In this document: in pieces, positions 25,565 through 34,263 of the stretch | Position numbering within the stretch: position 1 is the stretch's first letter | How the letters are laid out: every line of letters starts with the position of its first letter | NCBI GenBank assembly: GCA_964545075.1 | Contig: CAZJFS010000013.1 | Location: forward strand, 1 to 48,204 | DNA: 48,204 nt | DNA from: DAOPXV01 sp035352535 | Lineage (GTDB): Bacteria > Muiribacteriota > UBA9980 | Direction of reading: 5' to 3' | Notes under the pieces: generated by a model | The model's input: only the letters and a program-made list of their open reading frames with translations | The model's database searches: none | What the model was told of the DNA's origin: nothing | Translations under genes and position numbers: made by a program

Positions 25565-26460
25565 TAGACCATCTCGTTGACGCTTTCTTAAACTACGTAG
25601 CGGTTGAAAAAGGTCTGGCCGCCAATACTATTGAATCATATTCGCAGGATTTGAATCAGTTCAATAAATTTTTAAAGGATCTCGGAGTTATCGAGATAAA
25701 AGACCTCACTAAACAGCAGATACTTGAATTCATGGGGCGGATGAAGGAGCTTGGGAAACGGCCGACGACCATATCGAGAAAGATAACCACTCTTCGTAAT
25801 TTTTTTAAATTCCTTGTCAGGGAAAGAACTATAGAAATTGATTTTTCAAAATATTTCGAATTGCCTCATATTTATAAGAAATTGCCCGAAGTTTTATCTA
25901 TAACCGAAGTGACGAACCTTTTGAACGCTCCGGATGTAAATTCGGTTCTGGGGCTTCGCGACCGCGCCATGTTCGAGCTTTTATACGCGAGCGGCCTGCG
26001 CGTTTCGGAACTTCTCGGAGTGGAATCGGCTGATCTTAATTTCGAACTGGGCTATCTCAACGTATTCGGAAAAGGTTCGAAGGAACGTATCGTTCCGGTG
26101 GGCGTTACGGCGCTTGAATGGTGCCGGAAATATCTCGACGAGGGAAGATCGAAACTCGTTGATTCAGTGAAGCATACATCGCTGATGTTTTTGAACAGGG
26201 ACGGCGCGGGCCTTAGCAGACAGGGATTCTGGAAAATAATGAAGCAATACGCGCAAGTGGCGGGAATAACGAAGAAACTTTCACCTCACGTTATACGCCA
26301 TTCATTTGCGACGCATCTTCTTGAAAATGACGCGGACCTTCGCTCGGTTCAGGAAATGCTCGGACATTCGGATATTTCGACGACGCAGATCTATACGCAT
26401 ATATCGAACAAGACGCTGCGCGACGTTTATAAAAGGGCTCACCCGCGCTCGGGGGCTTAA
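25561..26460 (+). CDS. xerD: XerC/XerD-type tyrosine recombinase
   Basis: This 299-residue site-specific recombinase has a SAM-like N-terminal core-binding domain (LNYVAVEKGLAANTIESY) and a catalytic domain with Arg in YASGLRVSELL, Lys in the FGKGSKERIVPV beta-hairpin, HxxR in SPHVIRHSFATHLL, then LGHSDISTTQIYTH with the final His and the nucleophile Tyr. All catalytic residues are present. The GHSDISTTQIYTH form and size fit chromosomal XerD more than XerC, but the assignment between them is tentative. Role: resolving chromosome dimers. Overlaps rarA by 4 nt. Confidence 0.93.
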   Translation: MIDHLVDAFLNYVAVEKGLAANTIESYSQDLNQFNKFLKDLGVIEIKDLTKQQILEFMGRMKELGKRPTTISRKITTLRNFFKFLVRERTIEIDFSKYFELPHIYKKLPEVLSITEVTNLLNAPDVNSVLGLRDRAMFELLYASGLRVSELLGVESADLNFELGYLNVFGKGSKERIVPVGVTALEWCRKYLDEGRSKLVDSVKHTSLMFLNRDGAGLSRQGFWKIMKQYAQVAGITKKLSPHVIRHSFATHLLENDADLRSVQEMLGHSDISTTQIYTHISNKTLRDVYKRAHPRSGA

Positions 26461-26523
26461 CCTTATTAACTAAAGCGGCATCTGCCGTGTAAAACGGAAA
26501 AATTAAAAAACAGGATATAGAAA

Positions 26524-29415
26524 TTGACGCTTAGAGCACGTACGATAAAAAAAGATAAATTTAATAAAAAACCGCAGGCACGTATATTAAGTAATTATAA
26601 TATATTTGTCCTTTTCATTTTAGCGGCGCTTTTAATTTTCCAGGGGTTTGTTCCCGCTTTCGCGAACGATTCCCTTTCGACCGAAGAAATCGCCATGATG
26701 AACGCCATGCAGGGAACGGTAGAAGCGGAAATGAACGCTGAGGACATGGATATAATCGAGAAGATAAGGGCTAAAGAGCAGCAGCGGAAAGAGGCTGAGA
26801 TTATATCCAACGCTAATCTTTTCGCTAACCCCGAGCTTTCAAAAGTCTCGAAAAGTATTGGAAATAATAGTTCAAGCGCAGCCACGGAAGAAACGAAACT
26901 CAAGCCCAGAGTAAAAAAGCCTTATAAACCGCTTGAAATAACCGGCGAAAAGGTATTCATATTAAACGACGTTTCGGTAAAAGGCAATTTTTCGAGATAC
27001 GCTTCCGAGAATTTCGATTCATATCCAGGCTTTAAATATTCATCCGAGCTGAGATTGAACCTGGACGGTAATATCGCTGAAAATATAAGAGTATCAGCTA
27101 ATCTTGATGACACTAATATCAGCCAGGAAACTAAAAAGGTAACTCTTTATATCGATGGCCGTATATGGAATTTTACGCTTGGCGATTTTACGACTTCTTT
27201 TAACGATACCGAATATACTCTTTATAATAAAAAACTTAAGGGTATCGAAGCCGCAGGAAACCTTTCGGACGGAAAATACCAGATCAAGGCGATAGCTTCC
27301 CGTTCCGAGGGAAAATCGAAGACCGACGTATTTACCGGCGCCGGAATGCAGTCCGAATACATGCTCAGCGAAAGCCCGGTTGTTCAAAATTCTGAAAAGG
27401 TAAAAATAGACGCAAGAGAATTAAAACGCGGTACCGATTATACAATCGATTACGAAGACGGATCTATAATACTAAAAGCGAATATACTTCCTCTCGAGGA
27501 GCGGAACAGGATCAACGTCGAATACGAATATTTCGAAAACGGCAAGATGTTCAGAAGAACGCTCATAGGCGTTCGCGGCGTCACCGAATTTAAAAACCTC
27601 AATAAGGTCGGGTTCACGCTTCTTCGCGAAGAGGACGATAAAGGCTCCGTAACCGATGCGGGTACGTCCGAAGTGGCTGTAAAACCAAGCGCATCGACGG
27701 TATACGGGTTCGATTATAAGTTAAACCCGATGAAGGACGTTAAAATTGACGGCGAAGCGGCCCTGTCGGTGATCGACCCCAACACTCTTTCAAACATCGA
27801 TACTGAAAAGAATATCGACGACTTCGCGATGTATATGCTTACCAATATCAACAAGAAAAAATACGGACTTAATTTAAAGACTCAGAAAATGGGCCGCGAT
27901 TTCATGTCCGTCGGCAAGAACAGGCTCGACATAGACGAAAATAAGAACGAATTGTCATTGCGCCTGACGCCCTTTGAAGCTTTGAATTACCAGTTCGATG
28001 TAGAGAACGGTGATAAAACGTCTATAAACGATCCCGACATACCTTCCAGCACCGGAACGCGCGTTGACGTTAACTCGAAGGCTATGAGAAACTTTTTAAC
28101 GTATAAATTCAACAAGGGCCTCGCATTTAATTTAAACACCTATGAAAGGCTGAAAAGAAACGATTCGAGCATGCTTGATTTTCACGAGCAGACATGGCAG
28201 GGTGAAATTTCGAACGAATATAAGAAATTTACGGAAAGAGCCAGATATAATTTAAGAAGCCTTTCATCAAAATACGATCTTACGAGAAAGCAGAACGAAA
28301 AAACCTATAACTTAGGACTGACCTCCAGCGCGTGGGATAAGCTCAACTGCGCCATGGAATATTCGGCGATCAAAACCGACGCGGGCCAGAACGAGGACCC
28401 GGTTTCAAACGTCAATAACTTATCGCTGGATCTGACGTCTAATATAACGAAAAAACTTTCATTCAGCACGGTATTTTTGACGAGAATTGAAGAAAACGTT
28501 CAAAACAACAGAAAAGACGATCTTATAACTACGGATACCAAACTTCGTTATAATCCGTCTCAAAAAATCCAGGGCCAGGTAAGATACAAGGAAATGCATA
28601 CGAAAAAATTCCTTCTCGATAAGACTTATAATGAAAAAATACTTGAATTGAAGGAAGGCGTCGTGAGCGACACCAATTATATAAAGATAGAAGAGCCGGT
28701 AACGACCCAGACCGGATCTTTTCTCGTCGATATTATTCCGGCCGCGAAGATCCGGTCGCAGCTTCAATATCAGTTCAAAAATCTTATAAATATAAACACG
28801 CGCGCCAGAATGTCGGTCTCGGATTCCGCGCTCGCCGAGTTGAAGCTAGCTCCCAATAAAACAGTTTCGACGATATACAGGCTTACTAATTCAAAGAACA
28901 CGCAGAGCGTAGGCGAACTGATGGAATGTCGCGATCTCAATCATAATGTGGAATTAAGAAAATCACTCAGCTCGAAAATGGCGGTTATATCGAACCTTGA
29001 AGTCGATTATAAGACCGATTCATACAGGCCGCTCGAAAATATGGATTCTTTCATAAAATCCATGCGCGTTGAAAAAGACCTCAGTTCGGCTTTGAATGTG
29101 AGCATGGGCCTTGGCCATTCGTCCATAAAAAGAAAACAACCTTATAACGATTCAATAAAGCTTTCGCTTTTAAGCGGGTTCAGGCTTATACCCAAGATGT
29201 TTCGCATGACGTTGCGTGGAAACCTCGACCATTCGGTCGAAGACGACAGCATTACAAAAAAAACCAAGACGGTTCTTGAAACGCTTTTAGATTATGACAT
29301 GGGAAGTGAAACCGAGATATCCGCGAACTATAAATTCATAAACGCCGGGAAGACGGACATAGAGGATGGATATAAATCAAGAGCCGGAAAAGTGACGCTT
29401 ACAAAGAGATTCTAA
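26524..29415 (+). CDS. Large outer-membrane beta-barrel protein (SprA-like repeats)
   Basis: This 963-residue protein starts at TTG, with AGGA 8 nt upstream, and has an N-terminal export signal (about residues 28-47). A charged helical segment (about 60-135) precedes a long run of alternating beta-strands to the end, which finishes in KVTLTKRF, the terminal aromatic residue expected for barrel assembly. The segment RELKRGTDYTIDYEDGSIIL and the following strand resemble SprA-type or other surface proteins of uncultured bacteria. It suggests an outer membrane. The gene follows xer by 63 nt. Function unknown; porin, secretion component or surface protein are possible. Confidence 0.75.
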   Translation: MTLRARTIKKDKFNKKPQARILSNYNIFVLFILAALLIFQGFVPAFANDSLSTEEIAMMNAMQGTVEAEMNAEDMDIIEKIRAKEQQRKEAEIISNANLFANPELSKVSKSIGNNSSSAATEETKLKPRVKKPYKPLEITGEKVFILNDVSVKGNFSRYASENFDSYPGFKYSSELRLNLDGNIAENIRVSANLDDTNISQETKKVTLYIDGRIWNFTLGDFTTSFNDTEYTLYNKKLKGIEAAGNLSDGKYQIKAIASRSEGKSKTDVFTGAGMQSEYMLSESPVVQNSEKVKIDARELKRGTDYTIDYEDGSIILKANILPLEERNRINVEYEYFENGKMFRRTLIGVRGVTEFKNLNKVGFTLLREEDDKGSVTDAGTSEVAVKPSASTVYGFDYKLNPMKDVKIDGEAALSVIDPNTLSNIDTEKNIDDFAMYMLTNINKKKYGLNLKTQKMGRDFMSVGKNRLDIDENKNELSLRLTPFEALNYQFDVENGDKTSINDPDIPSSTGTRVDVNSKAMRNFLTYKFNKGLAFNLNTYERLKRNDSSMLDFHEQTWQGEISNEYKKFTERARYNLRSLSSKYDLTRKQNEKTYNLGLTSSAWDKLNCAMEYSAIKTDAGQNEDPVSNVNNLSLDLTSNITKKLSFSTVFLTRIEENVQNNRKDDLITTDTKLRYNPSQKIQGQVRYKEMHTKKFLLDKTYNEKILELKEGVVSDTNYIKIEEPVTTQTGSFLVDIIPAAKIRSQLQYQFKNLININTRARMSVSDSALAELKLAPNKTVSTIYRLTNSKNTQSVGELMECRDLNHNVELRKSLSSKMAVISNLEVDYKTDSYRPLENMDSFIKSMRVEKDLSSALNVSMGLGHSSIKRKQPYNDSIKLSLLSGFRLIPKMFRMTLRGNLDHSVEDDSITKKTKTVLETLLDYDMGSETEISANYKFINAGKTDIEDGYKSRAGKVTLTKRF

Positions 29416-29422
29416 ATTCTTT

Positions 29423-29833
29423 TTATTTTTGGCTGGAAACCTGTTTTATGTAATCGCAACATTTTTTATCCGCGTACATGATATGGTCTATAAGCCATGA
29501 TTTTAAAAAATTCATTATATTTATGGAGCTTACCATTTCACCCATCTTATATTTTTTGCGCAACTCGATCATCGTAGCTATAAAAACAGCGTGTTCACGC
29601 CGCTGATTTTCAATTTCCTCGCATTTATATTTTTCGAGAAGCATCTCTTCGCTTGCAAAACGGGTTTCGGCGTATTTTACGAGTTCATCCAAAAGGCCGA
29701 TAAGTTTTTCATGAATCTTTGATTCGGAAAGCGCCATATGGAATTTGTTTATCAGTTCGACGAATTTTTTGTGCTCTTCGTCCATTTCGGCTATGTTGAC
29801 CGTGAGATCATCCGTCCATTCTATAAGAGGCAT
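29423..29833 (-). CDS. Bacteriohemerythrin-like protein with two substituted metal ligands
   Basis: This 136-residue single-domain protein aligns over its full length with bacteriohemerythrins: WTDDLTVNIAEMDEEHKKF at the start, the SEE motif in the middle and WLIDHIMYADK at the end. Kept ligand positions are H21, E62, H81, H117 and D122. R58 (TRFASEE) stands where His58 should be, and Q77 (NQRREH) where His77 should be. Oxygen binding at a standard di-iron site is therefore doubtful. A good GGAGG lies 6 nt before the ATG. A TTGTAA-N18-TATATT promoter may lie upstream. Its position next to ferredoxin-type genes suggests redox or oxygen sensing, but that is inferred. Confidence 0.88.
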   Translation of the reverse strand: MPLIEWTDDLTVNIAEMDEEHKKFVELINKFHMALSESKIHEKLIGLLDELVKYAETRFASEEMLLEKYKCEEIENQRREHAVFIATMIELRKKYKMGEMVSSINIMNFLKSWLIDHIMYADKKCCDYIKQVSSQK

Positions 29834-29932
29834 TTTTTCCTCCGATTAAAGCTACAAATATATTCTGGTTGTACGTTAATTTACAATTTTTTTATGGAAA
29901 AGTAAATATATTTTTGTGATTTGTGAATTGAT

Positions 29933-31498
29933 TTAAAACGGAAACTCTTCAATTTTATTGTTAACACCGGGTTCGGGCGTGTTCCGGGATTGCGGATTTT
30001 TTGAAACCGGTATATCTTTGTCCTTAGCGTCTTTAAATAGCGGCACCATTTTTTGAGCGCCTACAGGCTTAACGAATATCGGCTTGTTTTCGGATATAGG
30101 GCAGGCATGTTCACAGATGCCGCAGCCTATGCAGTATTTTTTGCGAAGTTCAGGTATGAAAACATCGCCTTTTCGTTTCATATAGACGGCTCCGGTGGGG
30201 CAGTGCTCCGCGCAGGCGCCGCAATCCTTTCCTTCCTTTACGGGCATGCAGTTTGATTTAGGGCTGGTGTCGAGCGAAACTTCGCCTATTCTTATCATCT
30301 GTTTTATATTGATGTCATGGCGGTTTATCGCGCCGTTGGGGCATACGGTCTGGCACAGGTTGCATTCATACGAACAATAGCCGCGCGAAAAATCCAGTTT
30401 GGGTTTCGAGAGGCCGTGGAAACCGTTTTCTAAAAAAGAAGGAATTATGACCTTTGTCGGACAGGACGAAGCGCATAGATGACAGGCGGTGCATTTCGAA
30501 AAGAATGCTTCCGCTGATACCGCGCCTGGCGGAAGAATGGTTTTTGATCCGGTTGCGCCGGTGAATGCGTTTAATTTTTCAGAAAAACCCGCCGCGGTAA
30601 TACCGATTGCCGCTATGGCGGTTTTTTCAATGAATTTCCTCCTGGGTGCGTTTAATTTTTGATCGTCCGGTTTTTCGTTTTTAAGATCAAACGCTATGCG
30701 GCCTTTGATGGTTCCAAAAGGGCATGCCGGAATGCATTCCAGGCATGTGACGCAGGTTTGACGATCGACCGCGCCGTCATTTATTGAAAGGGCGGGGCAG
30801 CATTTTTCGCATTTATGACACGCCGGACATTTTCCGTCCTTGATAATTTTAAAAAAAGAATTATTGAATAAAAAAGAAAATATAACGCCGGATGGGCAGA
30901 GAAGGATGCAAAACCATCTGGGCCGATACATTGAACCGATAAAAAGCGCGAGGAATAAGGCGAGCGCGTAGAAAAAATCGAATTTAAAAATGAAGCTGAG
31001 TTCGTCTATCTGAAAGCTTGTTTTATTGAGTATCGACGCGAACGGCAGAAGCAGACCGTTGAAGGAAGGCCTGACGAGGTTATTGTAAATGCGGCCGAAA
31101 TTCGTAAAATGGTCGAACCAACCCCAGAGAGAACTTTCGGACAAAACGGCGCAAGCGCAATATCCTATGATGAATAAGCTTAATATGCGGCGGCTTTTAA
31201 CGCTGGTTGCGGCCGTCTTCATTTTTTTTCCGAGAGCCGATCCGAGATCCTGTAAAAAGCCCACCGGGCAGAGGAATGAACAATAAAAGCGGCCGATAAA
31301 AAGAGAGCACGCCAAAACCAGCAGCGTGACCGGCCAGAACGGTTGGACACCATGCGCGGCGATATTTGAAACCGCCGGGAAGATATGAAACGAATTATAA
31401 AAATCTATCATGCCTTGATTTTCGATCGCGCCTGAAAATATAGCGGCGGTAAAAGAAAAAAACAAAAGCTGATAGACTTTTCTTAAATATTTGGTCAT
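29933..31498 (-). CDS. NapH-NapG-like fused membrane ferredoxin
   Basis: This 521-residue protein joins two parts. Residues 1-215 are NapH-like, with about five membrane segments and the paired motifs GRFYCSFLCPVG (69-80) and RPRWFCILLCPSG. A 2[4Fe-4S] ferredoxin follows (CPACHKCEKCCP at 224-235 and CVTCLECIPACP). At 286-292 the Tat-like RRKFIEK starts an internal hydrophobic segment, as at the start of NapG. Four further CxxC-type clusters follow (CTACHLCASSCP onwards). This looks like NapH and NapG in one chain, moving electrons from quinol across the membrane. No nitrate reductase is present here, so the partner is unknown. The upstream DUF362 gene is 77 nt away and probably co-transcribed. 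Confidence 0.85.
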   Translation of the reverse strand: MTKYLRKVYQLLFFSFTAAIFSGAIENQGMIDFYNSFHIFPAVSNIAAHGVQPFWPVTLLVLACSLFIGRFYCSFLCPVGFLQDLGSALGKKMKTAATSVKSRRILSLFIIGYCACAVLSESSLWGWFDHFTNFGRIYNNLVRPSFNGLLLPFASILNKTSFQIDELSFIFKFDFFYALALFLALFIGSMYRPRWFCILLCPSGVIFSFLFNNSFFKIIKDGKCPACHKCEKCCPALSINDGAVDRQTCVTCLECIPACPFGTIKGRIAFDLKNEKPDDQKLNAPRRKFIEKTAIAAIGITAAGFSEKLNAFTGATGSKTILPPGAVSAEAFFSKCTACHLCASSCPTKVIIPSFLENGFHGLSKPKLDFSRGYCSYECNLCQTVCPNGAINRHDINIKQMIRIGEVSLDTSPKSNCMPVKEGKDCGACAEHCPTGAVYMKRKGDVFIPELRKKYCIGCGICEHACPISENKPIFVKPVGAQKMVPLFKDAKDKDIPVSKNPQSRNTPEPGVNNKIEEFPF

Positions 31499-31575
31499 TT
31501 CAAAATTAAAATATGGCTGCCGGAAGTAAATATTTGATCTGATTTGAAATCGCGGTTTTTTTTAGATATTCAGAT

Positions 31576-32490
31576 CTATAGAGTAACCTTGTTTATAGTG
31601 AGTTTATCGATAGCCATGGTTCCGATTCCGAGTTTTTCAGCGAGCGGGAGATACGCTATCTTTGCGGGGTCGAGTTCCATTATTTTAGCGGCGGCCGTAT
31701 CCATTGCGACCATGTCGGTTCCGATGATCTGCATTCTTTTTAAAGCCAGGTCGGATGCGGAAGTTCCTCTGGGGCCGTTTTTAAGCATTACGCTGTAAGC
31801 GTCGATTATGTTTAGCTCCGGTTTTCTGTAAAGCGGAAATTCGGCGATACATTCATGAAGGCCGTTTCCATGCCAGAACTTTCTGTCCCAAACAACGCCC
31901 ATGAGGTTTTTCAGCGTCGATGTCATCTGGGCGCCGCCGTGATGCTTTAAGATCGGGACGTTTATTATAACGTCAGCTTCGAGATATAATTCGTGAACTT
32001 CCGCGTTCTTTAATATTTTAGCTTTTTCAGCGCTTTTCTTTTTATAGCTTTCTTTTTTATTAGCCGGGCTTACGGACGCTTTAGCGTCTTTTGAAGCTTT
32101 TTCAATTCCGCTGAGATTGTAGCATTTGCTCCATTCGTTGCATGTGTTATCAAACACGTAAACTTTTTTAGCTCCGGCTTTATATGCGTGTTCGATTATT
32201 TTGGCGACGAGATCGGGCGAAGTAGTGGCTCCGTCGGCTGGATTTTTAGCCCAGCCTATGTTTGGCTTTACGACGACGATCTGGCCGGATTTGACGAATC
32301 TTGACATTCCGCCGAGTTCTTTTATTCCGGCTTCGAACATCTGAGCCGCGTTGCCGTTTCTGATGGCGACCATATCGGCCGTCGCGGATTTTTTTTCTTC
32401 AGCGAAAAGTGCGTCTGCGAAATTTCCGCATGTAAGGGCGATCCCGGCGCCGATTCCCATTTTTATAAAATCTCTTCTGCTTATTTTCAT
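31576..32490 (-). CDS. DUF362 protein with Tat signal
   Basis: This 304-residue protein begins with a twin-arginine signal (SRRDFIKMGIGAGIALTCG), so it is exported folded. The DUF362 core follows: IVVVKPNIGWAKNP, then VIINVPILKHHGGAQMTSTLKNLMG and the later DLALKRMQIIGTDMVAMDT. DUF362 proteins are often found beside iron-sulfur proteins, and their biochemical role is unsettled. GGAGG lies before the ATG, and a promoter is at 32532-32560. It is the first gene of a likely unit with the NapH-NapG-like fusion. Confidence 0.9.
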   Translation of the reverse strand: MKISRRDFIKMGIGAGIALTCGNFADALFAEEKKSATADMVAIRNGNAAQMFEAGIKELGGMSRFVKSGQIVVVKPNIGWAKNPADGATTSPDLVAKIIEHAYKAGAKKVYVFDNTCNEWSKCYNLSGIEKASKDAKASVSPANKKESYKKKSAEKAKILKNAEVHELYLEADVIINVPILKHHGGAQMTSTLKNLMGVVWDRKFWHGNGLHECIAEFPLYRKPELNIIDAYSVMLKNGPRGTSASDLALKRMQIIGTDMVAMDTAAAKIMELDPAKIAYLPLAEKLGIGTMAIDKLTINKVTL

Positions 32491-32531
32491 GAAATAGCCT
32501 CCGCGTGATCATGATTAAAATTTATGAATTA

Positions 32532-32560
32532 ATTATATCATAATTTATAAGCTTTCTCAA
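32532..32560 (-). promoter_or_regulatory. Promoter of the DUF362 / NapH-NapG unit
   Basis: Minus strand: TTGAGA (32560-32555), 17-nt spacer, TATAAT (32537-32532). Divergent to the promoter at 32569-32597. Confidence 0.65.
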
Positions 32561-32568
32561 ATAATTTA

Positions 32569-32597
32569 TTGACTAAAATCAGGCGTTCTGTTAAAAT
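32569..32597 (+). promoter_or_regulatory. Promoter of the DnaB-like gene
   Basis: TTGACT (32569-32574), 17-nt spacer, TAAAAT (32592-32597). GGAG follows about 9 nt before the ATG at 32631. Confidence 0.6.
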
Positions 32598-32630
32598 TTT
32601 ACTAATATAATAAAGGCAGGAGCTATAATA

Positions 32631-34256
32631 ATGGGCATTATAAAAAACGATCCGTTCCACACTCCGGCGCCGCCGGAAAAATCTTCAAATATGAATAATA
32701 GTTTACACGCCGTAACGCAGACACCCGCTCCGGAGCCTGCTTCTAAATCCGAATCCCACATGGAATACTCCATGCTGAACGGATTTATAAGCGATCCATA
32801 TCTTTTAAAAAAAGCGGCAACTGAAGGTTTTAATGAAAAAATGCTCAAAAACCTCCAGGCTAAAAGGATTTATCAGGCCATTCACGCTTTGACCAGCGAA
32901 GGCAAGGATAAAGCCATAGATTTTATTCTCGTCCAGAATAAACTCGAAGAAATGAATCTGTTCGATAAATCCGTCAAGGAGTTTTTCGGCAAGGTTCAGC
33001 TCGCTAAAACTCCTCAGCTTGGCCATATCATGGCCTATATGAAAATATTGAGAAAATTGAGCATTAAAAATTATATGCAGGATCTCTCCGAAGAAATAGA
33101 TAATTTCGTTGAAAATTGTTATAAATACGATGAACCGGCTTACTTTGATTTTTTGAGCGAGCTTTCGAAAAAGGCGCGCGACATCCAGCGTAAACAGGCG
33201 ACGAAGGACATCCAGCTCATAAAGGAGCAGATGATAAAAATAGCGCAGGACGTAAGCGCGCGTGAAGTATCGGGCGACCGCGATTGTCTGGGCTATTCGA
33301 TAAAGCCTTTTATCTGCCTTAACGAGGCCATATCGGGATTAAGGCGCGGTTTTTTATACGGCATAGCCGGCGCGCCAAGGCGCGGCAAGACCAATTTCAC
33401 GCTTGAACTCGCGACGCTCGTCGCGGCAAACAGCAAGATCCCGGTGCTGTTTTTTACGTGGGAACAAACCTCTATAAACCTCACTTACAGGCTTCTGGCC
33501 AAAGAAAGTCGCATAAACCCGGATACGCTTCAGAGAAAGCGGATCAAGAGCGTTCAGGACAACGACGCTAAATTCGCGCGCGGCTGGGTAAAAATGGAAC
33601 AGTACATGAATAACCTTTATATAATAGAGGGCAGTAAAGACGACACGGTCGACCGCGTCAAGGCCCTTGCGTATAACGCTATGCAGGACCACAAAACCGA
33701 CGAGGTAATAATAGTGTGCGACTATATTCAGAAAATGCCGCTCGGAAAGGTTTATAACTCTGAAAAATTCAGGGTGGAAGAAATATCCACGGAGCTTAAA
33801 CGCCTCTCGATAGAACTTAACTGTCCGATAATAGTCATTTCATCGCTTAACAAGGAAGGCTGCATGATAGAGCTCGAACAGAGGGACGATGCGCGTCCCG
33901 AACTTTACCACTGCAAGGGTTCGGGCGATATAGAATACGATCTGGACTGCGCTATGATATTGACCAAGGATTGGGGCGATTCAAAGGAGCTTCAGACGCA
34001 GATGGCGCACATAGCCGAGTCCATGGGAAAAGACTTCATACACCTTCCAAAGATCGACATAGTCAACCTTCATCTCGATAAGAATCGCGACGCGCCGGAA
34101 GGCAAGTCTCCGTGCATTCAATATTTCTTCTTTATTGAGGAAAACCGCTTCTTCGAGCTTGGCTATAAGGAAACCACGAACGCTTTCAGATTCAATAAGA
34201 TCGAAACGCTTCTTAAAAAACTTATGGTCGAGGGGTTCATTCAATTCAGAGATTAG
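32631..34256 (+). CDS. DnaB-like replicative helicase homologue
   Basis: This 541-residue protein has a disordered Pro-rich start (about 1-40), a DnaB N-terminal helical domain (about 45-150; ISDPYLLKKAATEGFNEKML, RIYQAIHAL) and a RecA-like C-terminal ATPase. Walker A is GAPRRGKTN at about 246-254, the H1a-like region LFFTWEQT follows, and Walker B is VCDYIQKMP. The H4 region VISSLNKEG and ARPELYHCKGSGDIEYDLDCAM match DnaB motifs but deviate at positions DnaB normally keeps (LReSGaIEqDAD). It may be the chromosomal helicase of a divergent lineage or a DnaB paralogue; the window does not decide this. Own promoter, divergent from DUF362. Confidence 0.85.
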   Translation: MGIIKNDPFHTPAPPEKSSNMNNSLHAVTQTPAPEPASKSESHMEYSMLNGFISDPYLLKKAATEGFNEKMLKNLQAKRIYQAIHALTSEGKDKAIDFILVQNKLEEMNLFDKSVKEFFGKVQLAKTPQLGHIMAYMKILRKLSIKNYMQDLSEEIDNFVENCYKYDEPAYFDFLSELSKKARDIQRKQATKDIQLIKEQMIKIAQDVSAREVSGDRDCLGYSIKPFICLNEAISGLRRGFLYGIAGAPRRGKTNFTLELATLVAANSKIPVLFFTWEQTSINLTYRLLAKESRINPDTLQRKRIKSVQDNDAKFARGWVKMEQYMNNLYIIEGSKDDTVDRVKALAYNAMQDHKTDEVIIVCDYIQKMPLGKVYNSEKFRVEEISTELKRLSIELNCPIIVISSLNKEGCMIELEQRDDARPELYHCKGSGDIEYDLDCAMILTKDWGDSKELQTQMAHIAESMGKDFIHLPKIDIVNLHLDKNRDAPEGKSPCIQYFFFIEENRFFELGYKETTNAFRFNKIETLLKKLMVEGFIQFRD

Positions 34257-34263
34257 GCCTGGT

